A DNA stretch of 64,000 nucleotides from Clostridiales bacterium. Lineage in GTDB: Bacteria; Bacillota; Clostridia; Christensenellales; Aristaeellaceae. Each line of letters begins with the position of its first letter. Position 1 is the first letter of the stretch. Below the pieces are notes generated by a model. The model was not told the origin of the DNA, made no database searches, and was given only the letters and a program-made list of their open reading frames with translations. The translations under genes were made by a program, and so were the position numbers. Positions 18,264 to 27,116 of this stretch are shown piece by piece. The DNA is taken from the NCBI GenBank assembly GCA_015056325.1, contig SVGL01000001.1, positions 124,001-188,000 on the forward strand. The letters are read 5' to 3'.

Positions 18264-19262
18264 TTATTGAATTGAATCGTCTTCCAGATGGCTCACAAAC
18301 CGCATATCCACCATCTTGTCGTAGTCCCATTCGCCCTCCCACAGACCGGAGACGGTCACCACGGTCATGGCGTTGTCCACAGCGGCGGGGGAGATGAAGG
18401 CGTCCTCGGCCCAGAGGGCGTCGGCGTAAGCGCGGTCAAGAGCTGCCTGGCGTCCTTCTTCGGTGAGGGTAGGGAACTCGATGGCCAGGACGCGCTCAGC
18501 GGTGTCACGGTCGGTATGGACGATCTGCAGCGCCTTTTCCATGGCACGGACGAAAGCGGCGCAGAGCTCCGGCTGCTGCTCGATGGCGGAATGCCGTACG
18601 CCGATGACTGAGTACGCATAATCCCCCAGGTCAGGGAAGGCAACAAAGGGCTCCTCGAAGATGCCCTCGGTGACGCCCTCGGAGATTTGCGGCTCACCGC
18701 CGTTGCCGATGTCGCCCTGGCCGTATTTGAGCATGGCAGTCACCGTAGAGGCGTCTGCGTTCTCCAGCAGGGTCACGTCGGTATCAGGATCCAGGTCGTT
18801 CATCTTGACCAGGTAGCGGGTCAGCACATTGGGGGAGCCGCCGTAACGTCCGGCGATGATGGTCTTGCCGCGGAGAAAGTCAGCCATGCTTTCGCCGGGA
18901 ATCAGTCCTCTGCGGGCAAAGAGATACACATTGGCCCGGTTGACGCAGTTGCAGATGGCCAGAATCGGGTCAGACGTGCCGGCTGCATTGGCAAAGTTGT
19001 AGCTGTCAACGCCGCCGATAACGGCGAATGCGTCTCCGGAGACCACGGCAGTCACATGGGCGCCGCCGGTGGCTTGCACGACGGTGACGTCAAGGCCTTC
19101 CTCGGCGAAGCAGCCCTCATGGATCGCCACATACAGCGGCAGGTAACCGATCAGGTGGACGGGCTCGGCTACGGTGATGGAGGTCAGTTCGGCGGGCGCT
19201 TCGGCGAAGGCAAAGGGGACACACAGCATCAGTGCAAGGGTCAGACAAAGCAGACGGTTCAA
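18264..19262 (-). CDS. ABC transporter substrate-binding protein (NMT1/SsuA type)
   Basis: A 332-residue periplasmic-type binding protein of the family used for sulfonates, nitrate, taurine and thiamine-pyrimidine precursors. A signal peptide ends near CVPFAFAEA; there is no good lipobox Cys. Landmarks are VAEPVHLIGYLPLYVAIHEG, VDVTVVQATGGAHV and the KMNDLDPDTDVTL segment. The annotated frame opens with GTG, but that codon touches the AGGAGG site; the TTG at 19262 lies 8 bases after it and is the better start. Downstream member of a three-gene importer operon. The substrate cannot be read from sequence. Confidence 0.85.
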   Translation of the reverse strand: MNRLLCLTLALMLCVPFAFAEAPAELTSITVAEPVHLIGYLPLYVAIHEGCFAEEGLDVTVVQATGGAHVTAVVSGDAFAVIGGVDSYNFANAAGTSDPILAICNCVNRANVYLFARRGLIPGESMADFLRGKTIIAGRYGGSPNVLTRYLVKMNDLDPDTDVTLLENADASTVTAMLKYGQGDIGNGGEPQISEGVTEGIFEEPFVAFPDLGDYAYSVIGVRHSAIEQQPELCAAFVRAMEKALQIVHTDRDTAERVLAIEFPTLTEEGRQAALDRAYADALWAEDAFISPAAVDNAMTVVTVSGLWEGEWDYDKMVDMRFVSHLEDDSIQ

Positions 19263-19283
19263 CGGATACACCTCCTGAAAGAA

Positions 19284-20048
19284 TTACCGGGATGCTGTCC
19301 AGCGGTGCAGCAGCAGCTTCTCCAGCAGAACGACGCCTGCATACATCAGCACGCTGACAATGGACAAAACCACCACGCCCACCCATACCAGGGGCAGATC
19401 GAAGATGGTCCCGGCGTACACAATCATACGCCCAAGACCACGATCCGATGCAATGAATTCACCCACGATGCTGCCGGCCATGCTCAGGGCGATGTTCACC
19501 CGCAGCCCCGTGATGATAGAGGGCATGGCAGAAGGGACCACCAGGCGTGTGAAAGTCTGGAAGCGGCTGGCTCCCAGAGAGGTCAGCAGGGTGTGAAGGG
19601 CCGGATCAACGGTCTGAACACCGCCGTATGCGCTCATAGCGGCCACAACCACTGTCATCAGGAATGCCAGGATGACCTTGGAGGTGAAGCCGATGCCGGT
19701 GAGGATCACCAGCACGGGAGCCAGGGCCAGTTTGGGCAACGCGTTGAGGACGATCAGCCAGGGCTCGGCAACAAGTGCAACAGGCTTGGAAAACCAAAAC
19801 ATCAGCCCGATAACGGAGCCCACGACCGTCCCTGTGATAAACCCCAGCAGCGTGGAGGAGGCTGTGTAGGCAATATCGCGGGGGAGCTGTCCGCTCTGCC
19901 ACTTAACGATGGCGGTTTTCATGATCTGGGTGGGGCTGGAGAAGAAGAACGGATCGATGATTCCCAAACGGCTGCCGGCCTCCCAACCCAAGATCAGTGC
20001 CAGCAGTAGCCCCCAGCGCCAGCACTGTATGAAGGTTTTACTTTTCAT
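19284..20048 (-). CDS. ABC transporter permease (SsuC/ThiX type)
   Basis: A 254-residue membrane protein with about six transmembrane helices and the binding-protein-dependent permease loop near residues 150-185 (SLGASRFQTFTRLVVPSAMP, the EAA-type coupling helix). It pairs with the ATPase encoded just upstream and the binding protein encoded just downstream. Two ATGs lie six bases apart; the second (20048) has better spacing from GAGGAGG. The start overlaps the end of the ATPase gene, so translation is probably coupled. Confidence 0.88.
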   Translation of the reverse strand: MKSKTFIQCWRWGLLLALILGWEAGSRLGIIDPFFFSSPTQIMKTAIVKWQSGQLPRDIAYTASSTLLGFITGTVVGSVIGLMFWFSKPVALVAEPWLIVLNALPKLALAPVLVILTGIGFTSKVILAFLMTVVVAAMSAYGGVQTVDPALHTLLTSLGASRFQTFTRLVVPSAMPSIITGLRVNIALSMAGSIVGEFIASDRGLGRMIVYAGTIFDLPLVWVGVVVLSIVSVLMYAGVVLLEKLLLHRWTASR

Positions 20049-20820
20049 GGTCATGCTCCTCCTCGTCCAGCAGGGTCAGGATGTCAGCCTTCATGGTCGT
20101 TAGGGCGGGCAGGGCCAGCGTCCGCAGCGTACGGGGCTTCTCCTGGGGCAGCTGATATCTGGCGATGATTCGCCCCGGCGTCGAACCCATGACCAGGATT
20201 TCATCCGAGAGCAGCAGAGCCTCGTCCACGTCGTGGGTGACGAAGAGCACCGTCAGCCCCTTGGTGAGGCACAAGCGCATCAGCAGCTGCTGGAGATGCA
20301 AACGGGTGATGGGATCCAGGGCCCCGAAGGGCTCATCCATCAGGAGCAGGTCCTTGCCGGTCTGGAAGGTACGTACCAGGGCAGCCCGCTGCCGCTGTCC
20401 GCCGGAGAGTTCTTCAGGGCGGCGGTGGAGGAGGCTGTCCAGCCCGCAGGCATGGATATCGTCAGCTGCATCCTGCAGCGCCGCGGAGGCCCGCTCGCCC
20501 TTCAAGGTGCGGGGAAGGGTGATGTTGTCGGCAATCGTCCGCCAGGGCAGGAGGAGGTCACGCTGGAGCATGTAGCCGGTAAGGCCTGGTTGCATCACCA
20601 AGGATTGACCATTCAGTGTAACCTCACCGGTATCGGGCTCCATCAGCCCGGCGATGATGTTGAACAATGTGGTTTTTCCGCAGCCGCTGGGCCCCAGGAT
20701 GGAAAGAAACCGCCCTTTTTCCAGGGTGAAGGAAACGCTGTCCAGCGCCGCGACGGCGGACGGCCCGGCACCGAATCGCTTGGAAACGCCATCGACCACT
20801 AGGTAGGCCTGGTCGGGCAT
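20038..20820 (-). CDS. ABC transporter ATP-binding protein (SsuB/ThiY-partner type)
   Basis: A 260-residue cytosolic ATPase. It has Walker A GPSGCGKTT near residues 42-50, the Q-loop MLQRDLLLPW, signature LSGGQRQRAALVR, Walker B LLLMDEPFGALD and the switch His in LFVTHDVDEA. It energises the permease/binding-protein set downstream. The start at 20820 follows AAAGGATG; the frame stays open for 30 more codons with no ribosome site. A terminator-like hairpin on the same strand lies about 80 bases upstream. No TPP or other riboswitch consensus was found ahead of it. Confidence 0.9.
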   Translation of the reverse strand: MPDQAYLVVDGVSKRFGAGPSAVAALDSVSFTLEKGRFLSILGPSGCGKTTLFNIIAGLMEPDTGEVTLNGQSLVMQPGLTGYMLQRDLLLPWRTIADNITLPRTLKGERASAALQDAADDIHACGLDSLLHRRPEELSGGQRQRAALVRTFQTGKDLLLMDEPFGALDPITRLHLQQLLMRLCLTKGLTVLFVTHDVDEALLLSDEILVMGSTPGRIIARYQLPQEKPRTLRTLALPALTTMKADILTLLDEEEHDHEK

Positions 20821-20896
20821 GTGGATCATCCTTTCGGGCAGGCGGGATTGAGTGCGCTGCCGTCGATACAGCCTATGCATGGGAAGAAAAATGGGT

Positions 20897-20913
20897 ACAA
20901 AAAAGCTCACCCG
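20897..20913 (-). terminator. Terminator-like hairpin ahead of the ABC importer operon
   Basis: On the minus strand GCTCACC pairs with GTGAGC and is followed by six T. It points into the importer operon rather than away from a known gene on that strand, so it may be an attenuator or a relic of rearrangement. Confidence 0.6.
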
Positions 20914-20916
20914 GTG

Positions 20917-21458
20917 AGCGGGTTCATCATATCTGCCGTTACCTGTACCGCGACCAGAAGGTTGCCTTCTGCCCCAACGCCTGCTGGATCATGTCCGAGA
21001 ATGACGACTACGGCTACCAGAGCGGCACGCCTCTGCTGGACTTCGACATGGTGTTTGTGCCGTGGCCCGTCGGCCCCAGCGGCAATGCTGAGACCAACTC
21101 CCAGAAGGTCACCGAGTCCTCCTGCTACATGATCCCCGTGGGCACGGAAGATCCCGAGCTGGTCTTCAACGTCCTGTACGATCTGTGCAACTGGTTCAAC
21201 GGCGACCTGTCCATCCGCGACGACGAGGAAGCCCTGGAATGGTGGTATGGCACCACTAGTGCGGACATTGATCTGCAGGATCACAACTTCAACGTTATGT
21301 ACGAGATGGGCCAGAAGCAGCAGTACGAGATGTTGAACAACCTGGGCTTCGAGCTGCCCTTCCGTGAGTTCATCAATGGTGACTACACCGTTGCTCAGCT
21401 GCAGGAAACCTACAAGCAGCAGGTTCAGGACGCCATTGACGGCCTGATGGGCAACTAA
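20917..21458 (+). pseudogene. 5'-truncated extracellular solute-binding protein (family 1)
   Basis: The open frame reads as the C-terminal 180 or so residues of a sugar ABC binding protein: RDQKVAFCPNACWIM (the typical hinge-region strand), DFDMVFVPWPVGPSG, SSCYMIPVGTEDPE and the C-terminal helix YKQQVQDAIDGLMGN. The signal peptide, lipobox and N-terminal lobe, about 300 residues, are missing. Upstream is the start region of the divergent ABC importer operon. The first ATG (20991) lies inside a conserved segment and has no SD. I read it as a deletion remnant whose 5' part was replaced; the left boundary is approximate. Confidence 0.75.
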
Positions 21459-21475
21459 ATTCCAACATAATGCGG

Positions 21476-21499
21476 CCCCGGATGCGCAAGCATCCGGGG
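21476..21499 (+). terminator. Hairpin after the binding-protein remnant
   Basis: CCCCGGATG-cgcaag-CATCCGGGG; a perfect 9-bp stem but with no T run, so termination is likely weak. Confidence 0.55.
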
Positions 21500-21556
21500 C
21501 TTGCACCCTTATGTGCATTGTGCGCAGATGAGAACAACGCAACGGAGGTATCGCCT

Positions 21557-22129
21557 GTGAAAAAACTGCTTGCCCTGCTGCTGAGCTTACTGCTCCTGCT
21601 GCCAGCCGTTTCCTTGGGCGAGGGGGAGACACGCTCTGTAGAGTTTGATGATTTCGTCCTCACTGTCAGTTCAAACGATCTCCTCCAGACGGGGGAAGAG
21701 GCTGGTAGTTCCAATCTTTTCGTGTTGTTCCCGGATTACGACGAGGCAGCTGACTCGCATCCCAACATTCTGGCGAGATGGACGGCCCAGACAATCAACG
21801 CCATGAGCGATGCAGAAGTGCTTGATTTTTGCAATGGTGATATGCAGTCGGGCATTGATAGCATGACTGCCGCGGGTGTCACTGTGACCAACGAGCAGCT
21901 GCACCGGGCTGAACGGGATGGGGAAACCGGCGCGATCACCGTGCTTTACACCTTGGATATTGATGTTGCTGCGTTGGGCCTGGATATGAAGACGACTGTC
22001 TGCATGGGCGTCCGGTATGTTCCTCTTGGTGAAAAAGGAACCTATTATTTCACCATCGGATGTGAGACGCTGGAAGAAGCAGAGACGCTGCTTGCCTACC
22101 TTGACAGGAATATGACCATCAGGAAGTGA
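21557..22129 (+). CDS. Small secreted protein of unknown function
   Basis: A 190-residue protein with a clear signal peptide (KKLLALLLSLLLLLPAVSLG). The mature part looks like one alpha/beta domain: FDDFVLTVSSNDLL, RWTAQTINAMSDAEVLDF and a C-terminal TYYFTIGCETLEEAETLLAYL. I start it at GTG 21557, placed 7 bases after GGAGG; upstream in-frame codons run through the preceding hairpin. A terminator follows. It is not recognised as a family. Position beside carbohydrate genes gives no firm clue. Confidence 0.65.
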   Translation: MKKLLALLLSLLLLLPAVSLGEGETRSVEFDDFVLTVSSNDLLQTGEEAGSSNLFVLFPDYDEAADSHPNILARWTAQTINAMSDAEVLDFCNGDMQSGIDSMTAAGVTVTNEQLHRAERDGETGAITVLYTLDIDVAALGLDMKTTVCMGVRYVPLGEKGTYYFTIGCETLEEAETLLAYLDRNMTIRK

Positions 22130-22161
22130 ACTGATTGTCCCGGAAAATTTGTCGGCATGAA

Positions 22162-22195
22162 CCCTGGATGCGCAGCGCAAGCATCCGGGGTTTTC
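22162..22195 (+). terminator. Intrinsic terminator after the small secreted protein
   Basis: CCCTGGATGC pairs with GCATCCGGGG around a GC-rich loop, then TTTTC. Confidence 0.75.
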
Positions 22196-22213
22196 TTGTG
22201 CCCTGACGGCATG

Positions 22214-22244
22214 AAAAAAGCCATCCGGTGATATTCCGGATGGC
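22214..22244 (-). terminator. Intrinsic terminator after the GH26 gene
   Basis: Minus-strand GCCATCCGG pairs with CCGGATGGC around 7 bases, then six T. Confidence 0.88.
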
Positions 22245-22259
22245 AATGGGTGCAGGGAT

Positions 22260-23732
22260 TTACTTGAAGGCAGGCAGCTCGTCCAGGGTGATGAAGTAAT
22301 CGCTCTGGTAGATGCTTTGCAGGGATTTGGGCGTGTTGGACTTGCCGTCGGTGAGGTGGCTGGTGTGCCAAACCATGAACATCAGCCAGGGGGCGTTGGC
22401 CTCAGTCATCTGCTTTTCTGTGGGGATGCTGCCGCACTCGTGGAAGACGATGGGCATGCCCTCGGGGGCGACGGTGGCGACCTCCGCGTACAGGCGGCCG
22501 TTCGCACCGGCGGAGTAGCTGTCCGCGCCGATGAGGTCCACATAGTCATCGCCGGGATACCAGGCCGCCATGTTGCCGCCGTTGCCGGAGTAGCCCAGCA
22601 GCCAGATCAGGTTGTCCAGGCCCCAGTAATCGGTGTAGCGGCTGTACATCAGCTGCCACAGCTTCACGAAGGCGTCGCTGCCGCCCTTGGACCACCAGAA
22701 CCAGCCGCCGTCCAGCTCATGGAAGGGCCGCCACAGCACCGGCACGCCTGCGTCCTCCAGCTGCTGTAGGTAGGGCACGGCGCGGTCCATGGCCTTGAGG
22801 AGCTTGGCGTATTCCGTAGTGCCGGGGGTGAGGGCCTTGTCCCAGTCCAGGTTGTGGGCCTTGCTCTCGTTGTAGCCGGAGGCGAAATCGCTGCCGGTAT
22901 GCCAGCAGATGTGGGGAATGCCGCCCTTCTCCCACCACTGGATGGAGCGGTTCACCACGCCCTGGAAGTCGTTGTGCATGAAGTCCAGGCCGCGGATGGC
23001 GGGCAGCTTGCCGGTGTGCTTTTCGATGAATTTCACCTCGTAATCCGGGGAGCCCATCCAGGTGGATTCCATCTGGCCGGTGAGGCAGGCGCTGCCCCAG
23101 GTCTCTTGGAGGTAAGCGTACACTGCGCGGGCAGCGGGAATGGCGTTCTCGTTGGAGAGATCGCCGTCATAGGTGTGGATGATGGCATTGGAGGCCTCGA
23201 CCTGGGCCAGGTGGGCGGCCATCTCCGCGGCAGCGTCAGCTTCCAGGAAGTACAGCCCGGCGATGCGGCCGCCGTTCCATGCGCCCAGGGAGAACTTCGT
23301 CACCTTGTCGGGGGAAGCCGCGCCGCCGCCCATGGTGATCAGCTCGCTGATGGGGATGAGCATCAGGCGTTCCTTGTCCGGCTGGTCGGATATGGCCTTG
23401 ATGTCCTCCTGCTTGTAGTTGACGTTCAGGCCCAGCACGCCCCAGCCGCCGTGGGTCACGTCGTCGCAGGCCCAGAGCAGGGCGATGGCGTCATCCAGAT
23501 CAGCGCCGGTCAGCCAGGAAATGTCGGACGGGAAGAACCCCTTGTTGGTCGCGCCGGAAAAGAGCAGCGTGCCCTTTTCGAGAATGGCGTTCTGGGCGGC
23601 GATACGGTCTGCCTCGGCTATGCTGTTTCGCACAGCGGGGGCTTCCCTGGGGGCCCAGACCTCCTCCGCTGCGGCGCAGATGCTGGTCAGCAGCAGGGTC
23701 ATGGCTGCCAGCATGATCAGAATTCGTTTCAT
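22260..23732 (-). CDS. Glycoside hydrolase family 26 beta-mannanase, secreted
   Basis: A 490-residue exported enzyme with a signal peptide (1-22). The GH26 catalytic domain covers residues 200-480: the acid/base Glu in VLWRPFHELDGGWFWW, the nucleophile Glu in MPIVFHECGSIP, and supporting HICWHTGSD and LIGADSYSAG. Residues 40-190 form a less familiar N-terminal region, possibly a carbohydrate-contact domain. It would cut beta-1,4-mannan chains outside the cell. It is divergent from GH42 next door, suggesting galactomannan use. SD GGAGG precedes the ATG; a promoter and terminator are visible. Confidence 0.9.
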   Translation of the reverse strand: MKRILIMLAAMTLLLTSICAAAEEVWAPREAPAVRNSIAEADRIAAQNAILEKGTLLFSGATNKGFFPSDISWLTGADLDDAIALLWACDDVTHGGWGVLGLNVNYKQEDIKAISDQPDKERLMLIPISELITMGGGAASPDKVTKFSLGAWNGGRIAGLYFLEADAAAEMAAHLAQVEASNAIIHTYDGDLSNENAIPAARAVYAYLQETWGSACLTGQMESTWMGSPDYEVKFIEKHTGKLPAIRGLDFMHNDFQGVVNRSIQWWEKGGIPHICWHTGSDFASGYNESKAHNLDWDKALTPGTTEYAKLLKAMDRAVPYLQQLEDAGVPVLWRPFHELDGGWFWWSKGGSDAFVKLWQLMYSRYTDYWGLDNLIWLLGYSGNGGNMAAWYPGDDYVDLIGADSYSAGANGRLYAEVATVAPEGMPIVFHECGSIPTEKQMTEANAPWLMFMVWHTSHLTDGKSNTPKSLQSIYQSDYFITLDELPAFK

Positions 23733-23791
23733 GCGGTTCCTCCTTCAAGATTCTTCAATATTTGCAATATATACCTGCGGATGTTAAAGAT

Positions 23792-23820
23792 ATTGTATCA
23801 TATTTACTAACAGGATTCAA
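23792..23820 (-). promoter_or_regulatory. Sigma-A promoter of the GH26 gene
   Basis: Minus-strand TTGAAT (23820-23815), a 17-base spacer and TACAAT (23797-23792). Confidence 0.7.
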
Positions 23821-23852
23821 TCGAATGTTGAAAATATGTATCCTGGATTTGA

Positions 23853-23882
23853 TTGACGAACACAGCCTATGCACGTTATACT
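23853..23882 (+). promoter_or_regulatory. Sigma-A promoter of the GH42 gene
   Basis: TTGACG at 23853-23858, an 18-base spacer and TATACT at 23877-23882, 43 bases before the ATG. Confidence 0.7.
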
Positions 23883-23925
23883 GTACGCAAAGGAAATAGC
23901 AAAACGTTGCAATAAAGGAGAAATA

Positions 23926-25875
23926 ATGATGAAGATCGGTGTGGATTATTATCCCGAACACTGGGACATATCCCTTTGGGCGGCGGATGCAGACCTGATG
24001 CAGCAGACCGGCGTGAAGCTGGTGCGTCTGGCGGAGTTTGCCTGGTGCCGCCTGGAGCCCCAGGACGGTGTGTTCGATTTTGCCTGGCTGGACGAAGCCA
24101 TCGATCTCTTTGCTGAACGGGGCATTGAGGTCATCCTGTGCACGCCCACCAGCTGTCCGCCGATGTGGCTGTACGAGAAGCACCCGGATATTGTCCATGT
24201 GGAGAAGGATGGCACGCCCACCAACCTGGGCATCCGAAGCCACCGCTGCGTGACCAACCCCACCTTCCTGCATTATGCCGACCGCATCACCATCACGATG
24301 GCGAGGCACTATGCGGATAACCCTGCCGTGACCGGCTGGCAGATCGACAACGAGCTGGAGGCCTACTTCTGCTATTGCGAGCACTGCATCAGTAAGTACC
24401 GCGCATGGCTGCAAAAGAAGTACGGTGCCATCGAAAACCTGAACAAGGCCTACGGCAATGTGGTCTGGAGCGGGGAATACTCCGCCTGGTCGCAGGTCAA
24501 GCCGCCCTACGGCAGCCTTCCCCATGCATGGCAGAACCCCGCATACATGCTGGATTTCTACCGTTTCTGCTCGGATAATGTCATCGACTTCAGCGAGCGT
24601 CAGGCGGCGCAGCTGCGTGAGCATTGCCCCGGACGGCCCGTCACCACCAACGTGTGGTTCTGCGAGCACATGCCGGACTTCTACAAACAGTTCGCCAACC
24701 TGGACTTCATCTCCTACGACAACTACCCTGCCACCCGCCTCCCGGAGGATACGGAAAGCTGCTATTCCCACGCCTTCCATCTGGACATGATGCGTGGTGT
24801 GAAGCGCAGGCCCTTCTGGATCATGGAGCAGCTCAGCGGCGGCAAGGGCTGCTGGGCGCCCATGGAGAAGCCGCCCCTGCCGGGGATGATCAAGGGCTAC
24901 GCTTTGCAGGCCTTCGCCCATGGCGCGGACACGGTGGTACACTTCCGCTGGCGAACATCCAACATCGGCGCGGAGATGCACTGGCACGGCCTGCTCGACC
25001 ACTCCAACGTGCCCGGACGGCGCTTCCATGAATTTGCCGACCTGTGCAAAATGGCGAATCAGCTGGAGAAGTGGCAGGGTAGTGAGATCCGGGCGGATGT
25101 GGCGATTCTCTTCTCCTTTGACAATGAGTATGCCTTCAAGATTCAGCCCCAGACGGAGGGCTACTACTACCTGGAGCAGCTGCAACGGCTGCACCGGGCG
25201 TTCACCGCACTGGGACTGAATGTGGATATCATCGGCCAGCACGAAAAGCTGGACGGCTACAAAATTGTCTGCGCGCCAGAGATGTATGTGCATGGCGATG
25301 GCGTGGCGGAGCGCCTGGAGGACTTTGCCAGGCAGGGCGGCACCGTGATTCTTACCACCCGAAGCGGTGTGAAGGATGCGCATAACAATACCGTCATGGC
25401 GCAGCTGCCCGGTATTTATCGGGAGATGACCGGCGTACATGTGGTGGAATACGCGCCCATTGGATGGGAAAGCGTGCCGGTGATTTTCGAGGATGGCAAG
25501 GAGCTGAATGTCAAGCAGTGGTGCGACATCCTTGAAGCCGACACCGCGCAGGTGCTTGCCCGGTACAATGGGGATTATTTCGCAGGCGCAGTAGCCATCA
25601 CCTGCAATGCTTACGGGAAGGGCCAGGTGTACTATATCGGTGCTGTAGGGACGCAGTCGCTGTATGACCGAATGGCCCGCATGACTACGGAGGAAGCTGC
25701 GCTGCCGGTCGTTTTTGATCTGCCGGAGCGGGTTGAAATGGTCACCCGTACACGGGACGACGAGCAGGCCCGCTTTGTATTCAACAACGATGACAAGCCC
25801 AAGGCATTCCAGCTGGATGGTCGGGAGATCAGGCTTGCACCCTTCGAGATGCGGGTGATCGAGACAAATTATTGA
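23926..25875 (+). CDS. Glycoside hydrolase family 42 beta-galactosidase
   Basis: A 649-residue cytosolic enzyme. The barrel starts MMKIGVDYYPEHWD; the acid/base Glu is in GWQIDNELEAYFCYC, the nucleophile Glu in RRPFWIMEQLSGG. The CYCEHC cluster next to the acid/base site resembles the zinc-site Cys of the family, though one or two of the usual Cys are not seen. The trimerisation domain (about 390-590) and C-terminal beta-sandwich are complete. No signal peptide: it would process imported galactosides. SD AAAGGAG sets the start, 19 codons inside the open frame. Divergent from the secreted GH26 gene. Confidence 0.92.
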   Translation: MMKIGVDYYPEHWDISLWAADADLMQQTGVKLVRLAEFAWCRLEPQDGVFDFAWLDEAIDLFAERGIEVILCTPTSCPPMWLYEKHPDIVHVEKDGTPTNLGIRSHRCVTNPTFLHYADRITITMARHYADNPAVTGWQIDNELEAYFCYCEHCISKYRAWLQKKYGAIENLNKAYGNVVWSGEYSAWSQVKPPYGSLPHAWQNPAYMLDFYRFCSDNVIDFSERQAAQLREHCPGRPVTTNVWFCEHMPDFYKQFANLDFISYDNYPATRLPEDTESCYSHAFHLDMMRGVKRRPFWIMEQLSGGKGCWAPMEKPPLPGMIKGYALQAFAHGADTVVHFRWRTSNIGAEMHWHGLLDHSNVPGRRFHEFADLCKMANQLEKWQGSEIRADVAILFSFDNEYAFKIQPQTEGYYYLEQLQRLHRAFTALGLNVDIIGQHEKLDGYKIVCAPEMYVHGDGVAERLEDFARQGGTVILTTRSGVKDAHNNTVMAQLPGIYREMTGVHVVEYAPIGWESVPVIFEDGKELNVKQWCDILEADTAQVLARYNGDYFAGAVAITCNAYGKGQVYYIGAVGTQSLYDRMARMTTEEAALPVVFDLPERVEMVTRTRDDEQARFVFNNDDKPKAFQLDGREIRLAPFEMRVIETNY

Positions 25876-25920
25876 AACCCACGCCCTGAGTAACTTGGCT
25901 TGGGTTTTACCAATACATTG

Positions 25921-25946
25921 AGCACAGCTTCGGTTGTGCTTTTTTT
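25921..25946 (+). terminator. Intrinsic terminator after the GH42 gene
   Basis: AGCACA pairs with TGTGCT around an 8-base loop, followed by seven T. Confidence 0.88.
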
Positions 25947-26452
25947 GTTACCCCCGGAGTCTGAATTTCGCGAAAATTCACACGTGACTGGGCCGCGGTC
26001 GCTTAGGGGTCAGCTGTAGGGATCTGATACCCCCCTAGGGGTACACGCCGTGTGCCAGGGGCGGCCTGCCGGGGCTCGGGGCGGTGCCGGGTTGGCATTC
26101 TGCCCGGGGGTGTGGATGTGCTGGGGCGGGCCCGCAGGGGCTGGCGGCGGTGTGCCCGGGCGAAGGGGTGCGCCGGGGGCTTGGGCTGTGCCCGGGGCGG
26201 TTGGGGCGGCTATTCCCCGGGGCGGCGGCGCGAAAAACTTTTTTTCAAAAGGCCCTTCGCGCATGTACTAGGAAGCGCGGCAGGCTGGTTTCACAAAATT
26301 GGTGGATAAGGCTAGGTTTCCGCCGATTCTTTGGTGGGTTTAGCCGTTGCTATTTCCGGCGAAAAGAGCGATGAATGTGCCACACGAAGGTCGTGCCCCG
26401 GCCGCAGAACCGGTGCACACCTCCAAAGTCCCAAACCGAAAGGAGCCTCCCC
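25947..26452. other. Non-coding left edge of the decayed island, with G-rich stretch
   Basis: No convincing gene. 25965-26045 has short palindromes (TTCGCGAA; TACCCCCCTAGGGGTA). 26050-26225 is extremely rich in GGGG runs on the plus strand and in Gly/Pro-only open frames that I regard as spurious. 26394-26418 can pair GTGC with GCAC ahead of the amidoligase start. The change in composition starts right after the GH42 terminator. Confidence 0.7.
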
Positions 26453-26672
26453 ATGAAAAACCAAACCTTCGGCATCGAGATCGAAACCACAGGCCTCGGG
26501 TGCGAACGCACCGCCAAGGCCATCGCCGCAGCTTCGGAACCACCGCCCGGTACGTAGGCCGCCACCTTGGCGACTGCACATCCCCATGCCCGACGGGTGC
26601 AAGTGGGTGGTCGAACGCGACGCCTCGGTCACCGACCCCTGCGCAGAAGTAGTCAGCCCGGTGTGCCGCTAC

Positions 26673-26765
26673 CGAGGGAGGCCGCAAGGCCGACTAAGCC
26701 GTCCGAATGCTTGCGATTCGGATGGCTGTACCCTCGGCGACGCTTGCGTTGACGAGGGCGAGTCA
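26673..26765 (+). repeat. Diverged three-hairpin insert G inside the amidoligase gene
   Basis: Three adjacent hairpins: GGCC-GCAA-GGCC (26680-26691), GCCgTCCGAA...TTCGGAtGGC (26698-26726) with loop TGCTTGC, and CCCTCG...CGAGGG (26731-26758). The GACTAAGC linker and the TGCTTGC loop resemble the main element family. The segment splits the conserved RY...DIE stretch of the protein and its length (93) keeps frame. Confidence 0.6.
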
Positions 26766-27116
26766 GACATCGAGATGGTGCAGGAGGTGGTCAGGGCCTT
26801 GCGAGAGGCCGGGGCGCGCGCAGACTCATCCTGCGGCATCCACGTGCACGTCGGCTTCGGCCAGCACACTCCGCAAAGCCTGCGGCGCTTGGTCAACATT
26901 GTCAACGCCAAGGAGGACCTGCTGACGATGGCGCTGGGCATCAGCCAGCACAGGCGCGAGGAGTGGTGCCGCCCGGTAGACCAGCGGTTCCTCGAGGCCC
27001 TCAACCGGGCCAAGCCGGACACACTCGAAAGCTTCGCGGCCATTTGGTATCGCCACAACTCCGAGGCCGGGTACTACTGGGAGATGCTGGCGCGCCACCA
27101 CTACGACCACAGCCGC

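Noticed and set aside
20821-20960. TPP riboswitch ahead of the NMT1-type importer
   Set aside because: The conserved CTGAGA and ACCTGATC...GATAATGC blocks are absent; the only structure is a short terminator-like hairpin.
26050-26309. Gly/Ala-rich open frames in the G-rich stretch as genes
   Set aside because: All three frames are open simply because the DNA is nearly all G and C; no SD or protein-like pattern.
26520-26590. Programmed frameshifting in the amidoligase gene
   Set aside because: No slippery heptamer or stimulating structure at either shift, and further damage downstream fits a pseudogene better.
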